Source: Gammaproteobacteria bacterium (GTDB taxonomy: Bacteria; Pseudomonadota; Gammaproteobacteria; Eutrophobiales; Eutrophobiaceae). Taken from it: a stretch of DNA of 10,516 nucleotides. The position numbers were made by a program, and so were the translations under genes. Below the pieces are notes generated by a model. That model worked only from the letters and a program-made list of their open reading frames with translations, searched no databases and was not told the origin of the DNA. The stretch is taken from positions 1 to 10,516 of the forward strand of contig JABHFC010000263.1 in NCBI GenBank assembly GCA_018676275.1, given 5' to 3'. Shown one piece after another: positions 6,506 to 10,516 of the stretch (within the stretch, counting starts at the first letter, position 1; every line of letters starts with the position of its first letter).

Positions 6506-7246
6506 GTGATATCGACACCTGATATATTGAGACTATTTATATATTTAGTACTGGCATTATCCATGTCTGCCTGTGAACGTGCTGATTTTGATTCAGCTCA
6601 TCGGGCTTACCAGTCAGGTGATTATGAGACGGCATTAAAGCAGCTCAAAATTCTCGCCCATGAAGGTGACATGAAAGCACAAAACAACCTGGGCTTCATG
6701 TATCTGAATGCTGTAGGTGTAGAGCTTAACTACTCCAAAGCACTCAAATGGTATCGTAAAGCAGCCAACCAGGGAGTTGCTGAAGCTCAGCATAGTATGG
6801 GCTACATGTATTCAGAGGGATTAGGCACAGACCCTGTTTATACTATTGCACTTAAATGGTATCGACTTGCTGCAGAACAAGGCTTAGCTCAGGCTCAATA
6901 TAATCTTGCTCGCATGTATGAAAACAACATTGGTATCCGTCGAGACGACGATGAAGTGTTGTCCTGGTATCGCAAAGCTGCAGAGCAAGGGCATCTTCTC
7001 GCGCAAAATAAGCTCGGACTGATGTATTTGTATGGTGATGCTGTCGAACCAGATCAGTTGAAGGCCTATGCCTGGCTCGGAGTTGCTGCGGCTGGTGGTC
7101 ACGAACAAGCTGTAGGTCCAAGGGATGCTATAGGCTTGCAATTTACTGATAGTGAGCTCGACCAGGCACGGGTTATGGCCAGAGACTTTTGGTTGAAATA
7201 TGAAAAAAAATCGGATCAGACAGAAACTGAAAACTCTCTATTATGA
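6506..7246 (+). CDS. Sel1-repeat (SLR/TPR-like) lipoprotein
   Basis: A 246-residue protein with a short lipoprotein signal (hydrophobic LFIYLVLAL, then SMSAC with the lipidated Cys at 23; Glu follows). AYQSGDYETALKQL at about 34-47 begins a TPR-like helix pair. Four 36-37-residue Sel1 repeats follow at about 54-90, 91-126, 127-162 and 163-198. Each carries the A.xxLGxMY..G.G......AL.WYRxAAxQG pattern, the last one diverged (WLGVAAAGG). The alpha-solenoid usually binds other proteins; in envelope proteins it often scaffolds complexes. The start is uncertain: GTG at 6506 is the first in-frame start after a TAA at 6497 and has no Shine-Dalgarno. TTG at 6527 (giving MRLFIYLVLAL) is an alternative. 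The 3' end overlaps the GST gene by ATGA, so the two are probably one operon with coupled translation. Confidence 0.88.
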   Translation: MISTPDILRLFIYLVLALSMSACERADFDSAHRAYQSGDYETALKQLKILAHEGDMKAQNNLGFMYLNAVGVELNYSKALKWYRKAANQGVAEAQHSMGYMYSEGLGTDPVYTIALKWYRLAAEQGLAQAQYNLARMYENNIGIRRDDDEVLSWYRKAAEQGHLLAQNKLGLMYLYGDAVEPDQLKAYAWLGVAAAGGHEQAVGPRDAIGLQFTDSELDQARVMARDFWLKYEKKSDQTETENSLL

Positions 7247-7944
7247 ATAAGCCAATCACACTCTACGATCTTGTTGGCACTGACGACAGACGCATGAGCC
7301 CTTTTTGCTGGCGAGCCAAACTGGCGTTAGCGCATAAGGGTCTGGATTTTGAAACGATTCCTCTAAAGTTCACAGAGAAAAATAAGCTGGCATTTTCAGG
7401 TCAGGAACAAGTGCCAGTCCTTGTCGATGGGGATCAGACTGTATTCGACTCATGGACAATCGCCTGCTATCTGGAAGATAAGCATCCCGGAGCACCAAGT
7501 TTATTTTCAAACACATCAACCCGGGCACTTACACGCATATTCAATCACTGGTTTGATAAACTAGTCACACTGAAATTATTTCCCTTAGTGGTGCCAGATA
7601 ATTTTGATGTTGTGTGTCCGGAAGACCTTCAGTATTACACCGAATCAAGATTTAAATGGTTAGGAAAAACCAGGGATGAGTTAGCAGCAGAGCGCAGTGA
7701 AGATGATTTTGTTGAATGGCGACTAAGTATGGATCCTCTACGCGAACAATTACAGGAGCAAGATTTTCTTGGTGGGGAATCACCTTTGTTTGCAGATTAC
7801 ATAGTTTTTTCGATGTTTATGTGGGCACGAGCCGTAAGTCCCTGGCCATTGATTTTACCGGAAGATGTGCTTTATCCATGGCGTGAACGCATGCTTGATT
7901 TGCACGACGGTCTTGCACGGAAAAGTAAAGGATATGATTATTAG
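7243..7944 (+). CDS. Glutathione S-transferase family protein, LigE-like
   Basis: A 233-residue cytosolic GST-fold protein. The thioredoxin-like N-terminal domain spans about 1-85: ITLYDL strand, SPFCWRAKLALAHKG (19-33) at the active-site helix with Ser19 and Cys22, VPVL with cis-Pro58, and FDSWTIACYLE (68-78) with Asp69/Ser70, the usual gamma-glutamyl contact. The C-terminal helical domain carries LGGESPLFADY (176-186), the conserved N-capping region. The spacing SP-x2-WR-x-K-x-AL-x-HKG and DSW-x-IA-x-YL resembles, from memory, the beta-etherase LigE/fungal Ure2p-like branch of GSTs, which in sphingomonads cleaves lignin beta-aryl ethers with glutathione. Etherase activity is not implied; related proteins have many substrates. 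The ATG overlaps the stop of the Sel1 lipoprotein gene and has no Shine-Dalgarno of its own, so translation is likely coupled. An imperfect hairpin at 7945-7960 follows the stop. Confidence 0.92.
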   Translation: MNKPITLYDLVGTDDRRMSPFCWRAKLALAHKGLDFETIPLKFTEKNKLAFSGQEQVPVLVDGDQTVFDSWTIACYLEDKHPGAPSLFSNTSTRALTRIFNHWFDKLVTLKLFPLVVPDNFDVVCPEDLQYYTESRFKWLGKTRDELAAERSEDDFVEWRLSMDPLREQLQEQDFLGGESPLFADYIVFSMFMWARAVSPWPLILPEDVLYPWRERMLDLHDGLARKSKGYDY

Positions 7945-7960
7945 GGTCTAATTATAGTCC
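7945..7960. repeat. Imperfect hairpin between convergent genes
   Basis: The arms GGTCTA and TAGTCC pair at five of six positions (one T-T mismatch) directly after the GST stop. It lies in the 30-bp gap before the convergent secreted-protein gene. There is no clean U-tract, so a terminator role is only possible. Confidence 0.2.
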
Positions 7961-7974
7961 TGTCATCACTTGCT

Positions 7975-8601
7975 TTAACGCCTTCTTTTTGAAGGCACAA
8001 ACTCACCTTCTCGATTATACACACGCTTGATATAGAGTGGTCCCGAAAACATTAAGGGATTTAAATTCAACTCAACCTGCAACAGATCTTTTCCTGAATC
8101 GGATTTTATTAAGGTATAAACCTCACTGGTTCTGCCACCATCTCGTGGGCGGGACTCGACAAAGAGCTTATTTGTAGAGGACCAACTGGCAAAGGCAAAA
8201 TCTTTCCGTTCACTTCTGGAAGAGCCCCTTGCACTTGCTGATCTACGTCTGTTATCTGAATGAAAAATTCGTTCGAAACCTTCCGCATAAGTTAGACGAA
8301 ACTCCGGTTCCTGATACTGAAAGTGCAATATTTCGTCGTAGGAAATGTGATCGTACATTGCCTGTTCAGGAGGGCCTCCTTTGTATCGGCCCTTGCCCTT
8401 CTTTTTTGTCCGCCCTACTTTCCCTCCTGAGTCCTTAATCGCTTTTTCCACCTGTTTATCGGTGTCATCGCTGAGTTCTTCATTGATCACCCATACTCCA
8501 TTAAATTCGGGAATCCCGTCAGCTGAAACAAAAGCAGGATAAATGGACAGTAAACCCAGCATCGCTGAGAAGAGAATGGAAAAAAGTATATTTCTTTGCA
8601 T
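7975..8601 (-). CDS. Secreted basic protein of unknown function
   Basis: A 208-residue protein with a Sec signal peptide ending near FVSA (cleavage likely after Ala27). The mature part starts with PEFNGVWVINEELSDD, a beta-strand opening seen in small lipocalin-like or beta-barrel secreted proteins. A short helix (DKQVEKAIKDSGG, 48-60) follows, then a strongly basic Gly/Lys/Arg linker at 61-76. The middle (about 90-165) alternates strands and polar loops and includes a Ser/Arg patch at 118-132. The tail ends in KRRR. There are no cysteines and no catalytic motif that I recognise. The high positive charge could favour binding to the peptidoglycan/LPS-rich envelope or polyanions; that is inference. 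It converges on the GST gene and is divergent from the CysH-like gene. No clear Shine-Dalgarno. A TATAAT sits on the - strand at 8675-8670 but lacks a good -35. Confidence 0.78.
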   Translation of the reverse strand: MQRNILFSILFSAMLGLLSIYPAFVSADGIPEFNGVWVINEELSDDTDKQVEKAIKDSGGKVGRTKKKGKGRYKGGPPEQAMYDHISYDEILHFQYQEPEFRLTYAEGFERIFHSDNRRRSASARGSSRSERKDFAFASWSSTNKLFVESRPRDGGRTSEVYTLIKSDSGKDLLQVELNLNPLMFSGPLYIKRVYNREGEFVPSKRRR

Positions 8602-8821
8602 GATTTTGTAAATCGCTTTGAGATTTAAGGAATCTACATAATAGACAGCCAGCGCCTGATGTAATTCACATTATATTTACCAGCTGATACCCGGCGACCT
8701 TGCCTCGAACTTCAAACATAGGACATCACTGTCATAATAATATGTTTATACCCAATTCGTCTAAAAAATAGCTTATTAATGCTTTTATTGTGAGCACATA
8801 GAACTACAATGCCAGTATCAA

Positions 8822-9502
8822 ATGAACTCATCAGAATTTATTGTAAATCGGGAAACTAACAAGATGTCAGCTGCATTACAAATGCTCGATGAAAACAGTC
8901 TGTTGTCAGAACAATCACCACTGGAGATTGTCGAGTGGGCGCTGTCTCAAAACAAAAAGGCGATCGTAACGACCAGCTTTGGTCCGTTTTCCGCCGTAAT
9001 GCTGCATCTTGCCACCCGTGTTAAAGCTGATGTTCCCATCATCTGGGTGGATTCCGGTTATAACACTCTCGAAACCTATACCTATGCTGAAGGCCTGATC
9101 AAAGATCTTAATCTTAATATTGAAGTTTTTATTCCAGAAATGACTGCAGCACGTCGTAGCGCCATAATGAACGGCATCCCGGCCGTAGATAGTGATTTAC
9201 ACGCTGAATTCACTCGCCAGGTGAAACTGGAACCCTTTCAGAGAATGATTTCAAAGATTGACCCTGATATCTGGCTTACTGCAATTCGTAAAGATGAAAC
9301 AGATTTTCGTAAGACTCTGGATGTTGTCAGCGAAGGGCCAAATGGAATTATTAAAGTGGCGCCCTTTCTCAATTGGAGTGAGGTTGATATGGAGGGTTAT
9401 CTATACGAGCATAATTTACCTCAGGTCAGCAAATATAAGGATCCCACCAAGGCAGAAGAAAATCGAGAATGTGGCTTACACACGATGGATTACTCTATCT
9501 AG
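8822..9502 (+). CDS. CysH-like PAPS/APS reductase-family protein, single cysteine
   Basis: A 226-residue protein of the adenine-nucleotide alpha-hydrolase-like PAPS reductase family. In order: TTSFGPFSAVMLHL (50-63), the modified P-loop that holds the sulfate/phosphate; WVDSGYNTLETY (75-86), matching the D-T/S-G-Y-x-x-x-E-T motif; WLTAIRKDETDFR (151-163), the R-K/R-x-E/D region; KVAPFLNWSEVDM (178-190); and C-terminal ENRECGLH with Cys217. In CysH this Cys attacks the sulfonyl group and forms the S-sulfocysteine intermediate resolved by thioredoxin. Cys217 is the only cysteine, so the 4Fe-4S ligands of APS reductases are absent. The segment before ECGLH (QVSKYKDPTKAEENR) is shorter than in E. 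coli CysH and lacks the usual GD-x3-T substrate loop. The start is unsure: ATG 8822 has no Shine-Dalgarno, while ATG 8864 (212 residues) has GGGA 10 nt upstream. No other sulfate assimilation gene is adjacent. Confidence 0.85.
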   Translation: MNSSEFIVNRETNKMSAALQMLDENSLLSEQSPLEIVEWALSQNKKAIVTTSFGPFSAVMLHLATRVKADVPIIWVDSGYNTLETYTYAEGLIKDLNLNIEVFIPEMTAARRSAIMNGIPAVDSDLHAEFTRQVKLEPFQRMISKIDPDIWLTAIRKDETDFRKTLDVVSEGPNGIIKVAPFLNWSEVDMEGYLYEHNLPQVSKYKDPTKAEENRECGLHTMDYSI

Positions 9503-9516
9503 AACTCCTGCCTGAT

Positions 9517-9918
9517 TCAGCTTGCGAAAGCCTGTACTTTTAGCGGTTTAATCTTGTAAATTACCCGAACCTCACCTTCCTGGCGGAATGGATAAGGTCG
9601 CTGGTTAATATAGAGTTCAGCAAGATCATCGATGTGCTGATCCGCCCCTTCTTCGGTAATTTCATCTACAGTACCTCGAACTTCAAGCCAGCGATACGGA
9701 TTCTCAGGATCCATTGCGAGAATAGTGATCGTCGGGTTTGCTCGTAGATTTTTGTCTTTTACTCTACCCAGTGCTGAATTAATCAAAATGTGTTCACCAT
9801 CGAAGCTACACCAGACAGGATTCACCTGAATTGAGCCGTCTTTCATATAGGATGCCATTTGTACATAAACCGGACCATCGAGCAGGTCTCTATGGGACTC
9901 AGGTATTGATGCTGTCAT
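9517..9918 (-). CDS. PPOX-class split-barrel protein, F420/FMN-binding type
   Basis: A 133-residue protein matching the pyridoxamine-5'-phosphate-oxidase-like split barrel in its short form. Features: GSIQVNPVWCSFDG (28-41), the strand pair with N-P-V-W; ILINSALGRVKDKNLRANP (44-62) with the K-D-x-N-L element that contacts cofactor phosphate; and MDPENPYRWLEVRGTV (69-84), the most typical stretch of Rv1155-like PPOX proteins. Those bind F420 or FMN and reduce or oxidise small molecules; some members bind heme or biliverdin instead. The cofactor cannot be settled from sequence, and most Gammaproteobacteria are not known to make F420. The ATG overlaps the stop of the 89-aa gene by ATGA, with GAGAG 9 nt before it. 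It is the last gene of a - strand string and converges on the CysH-like gene with only 14 bp between the stops. Confidence 0.9.
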   Translation of the reverse strand: MTASIPESHRDLLDGPVYVQMASYMKDGSIQVNPVWCSFDGEHILINSALGRVKDKNLRANPTITILAMDPENPYRWLEVRGTVDEITEEGADQHIDDLAELYINQRPYPFRQEGEVRVIYKIKPLKVQAFAS

Positions 9919-10184
9919 AATTTTGTTCTCTCGCTATAACCACTTGTTATGTCATCAGAATCGTTCATTAAATTACTTATTAATAGCTTTGCATCGGCAA
10001 TACGACCATTCATATCAGTCTTATTATCAGGGTCTACTTCCACTTCAGCACAGTTTAATATGATGTCAATTTCTTCATCTGAAAGAAGATGTTTCTTTTG
10101 TAATATTTCCAGTAACATTTTAATAATTGCCAGCGCAGCAAGACCATCTGCACCAGGTGATACGCCATCTACTGCTGTTTTCAT
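9915..10184 (-). CDS. Small acidic helical protein (89 aa)
   Basis: An 89-residue protein with a good ribosome binding site (GGAGAAG, 6 nt before the ATG). It begins with a Gly-rich stretch (VDGVSPGADG), then an amphipathic to hydrophobic helix (LAALAIIKMLLEILQKKHLL, 15-34), an acidic helix (SDEEIDIILNCAEVEVD, 35-51) with its only Cys at 45, and a second helix (IADAKLLISNLM, 62-73) before a polar tail. There is no signal peptide; the hydrophobic helix is charged at both ends and does not look membrane-spanning. The family is not recognised. The helix-acidic-helix plan would suit a small dimerising or adaptor protein. It overlaps the PPOX gene by ATGA and lies 52 bp after the AhpD-like gene, so the three probably share one transcript. 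The good start signal and coupling make it a real gene. Confidence 0.8.
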   Translation of the reverse strand: MKTAVDGVSPGADGLAALAIIKMLLEILQKKHLLSDEEIDIILNCAEVEVDPDNKTDMNGRIADAKLLISNLMNDSDDITSGYSERTKL

Positions 10185-10190
10185 GTAATT

Positions 10191-10197
10191 CTTCTCC
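10191..10197 (-). promoter_or_regulatory. Shine-Dalgarno of the 89-aa gene
   Basis: GGAGAAG on the - strand ends 6 nt before the ATG at 10184. It supports both the short gene and its start. Confidence 0.65.
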
Positions 10198-10236
10198 AGA
10201 TAAAAGCAAACGAGCCAAGCTTATTTTGTATTAAGG

Positions 10237-10516
10237 TTAATTATGCTGCCAGTTTTGTTCGTCGCTAGAGTCATTCGGCGACAAACCAAGTATGTCACCC
10301 TCAGTATTAATACCAAGACCCAATACGGTTCTATTCGCGTAGTTGAAATAGGCAGTAACCTGGTTTATTTCCAGGATCTCGCCGTCATCCCAACCAGCAT
10401 TGCGCAATTTTACTATATTATCTTCATTGAGTTCTGTGGGATTCTTCGTAAGTTTCGTAATATAGTCCAGTGCTGATACTAACTTTGTGTCGAATATGCC
10501 TTCCCATTCTTCTGAT
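10237..10516 (-). CDS. C-terminal part of a second AhpD/CMD-like peroxidase-related protein
   Basis: A - strand frame enters from the right edge and ends at a TAA at 10237-10239, giving 92 residues; the N-terminal part lies outside the window. The visible part aligns without gaps over about 60 residues to the second half of the other AhpD-like protein in this window (5727-6284). Shared blocks are S-x-L at the start, KLT-x2-P, AGWD, FN-x2-NR and G-x-GI. The sequence LRNAGWDDGEILEINQV followed by AYFNYANR is characteristic of the peroxidase-related CMD branch. The C-x-x-C-x3-H dithiol should sit upstream, outside the window, so activity cannot be judged. It is probably the first or an early gene of the string with the 89-aa and PPOX genes. 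A + strand open frame over the same bases is a shadow. Confidence 0.85.
   Translation of the reverse strand, partial: SEEWEGIFDTKLVSALDYITKLTKNPTELNEDNIVKLRNAGWDDGEILEINQVTAYFNYANRTVLGLGINTEGDILGLSPNDSSDEQNWQHN

Noticed and set aside
6541..7130. Sel1 periodicity as a DNA repeat array
   Set aside because: The 36-residue periodicity is at protein level. The DNA copies have diverged and do not form a tandem nucleotide repeat.
6852..7141. Two - strand frames inside the Sel1 gene
   Set aside because: They mirror the repeated Sel1 codons and are shadows of the repeat.
8788..8800. TGTGAGCACA as a CRP site upstream of the CysH-like gene
   Set aside because: Only the TGTGA half fits. The expected TCACA at the right spacing is missing.
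10243..10476. 77-codon + strand frame at the right edge
   Set aside because: The - strand here encodes a clear AhpD/CMD-like C-terminus with AGWD and FN-x2-NR motifs, so the + frame is a shadow.

Overview
The window looks like chromosomal accessory or housekeeping-periphery DNA from a Gram-negative bacterium, most likely a gammaproteobacterium. The evidence is two lipoprotein signal peptides, several Sec signal peptides, moderate GC (low-to-mid 40s by eye), AT-rich intergenic regions, and family types common in marine or environmental Gammaproteobacteria. The taxonomic call is inference; there is no rRNA, tRNA or marker gene here. I see no insertion sequence, integrase, CRISPR array, phage module or RNA gene.

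Layout. Positions 1-195 are the 3' end of an unrecognised + strand gene, and a good sigma70-like promoter overlaps its last codons. It is followed by a lipoprotein with an alpha/beta-hydrolase signature and a cysteine-rich insertion (250-1566). A SAM-dependent methyltransferase (1605-2366, -) faces it. A 382-bp AT-rich intergenic region with small symmetric motifs precedes an exported M20D-type amidohydrolase (2749-4059, +). Its stop codon abuts the stop codon of a hormone-sensitive-lipase-type esterase (4060-5007, -). Next come a 51-residue arginine-rich protein (5134-5289) and a secreted six-cysteine protein (5330-5716). An AhpD/carboxymuconolactone-decarboxylase-like protein follows on the - strand (5727-6284). 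A Sel1-repeat lipoprotein and a LigE-like glutathione transferase overlap by ATGA and form a pair (6506-7944). A secreted basic protein (7975-8601, -) and a CysH-like PAPS-reductase-family protein (8822-9502, +) are divergent. The right edge is a - strand gene string: a second AhpD-like protein (truncated by the window end), an 89-residue helical protein and a PPOX-family split-barrel flavin/F420 protein; the last two overlap by ATGA.

How the genes work together. No complete pathway is visible. Most units are one or two genes with alternating strands. Thiol or redox chemistry recurs: two AhpD-like proteins, a GST, a CysH-like protein and a PPOX protein. Hydrolases recur too: a lipoprotein hydrolase, an exported M20 enzyme and an HSL esterase. 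This fits detoxification and scavenging functions, but that is inference. The most interesting items are the divergent single-cysteine CysH-like protein, the AhpD-like/89-aa/PPOX gene string, the Sel1-GST coupling, and the small arginine-rich protein. I do not see a clear undescribed defence or biosynthetic system.
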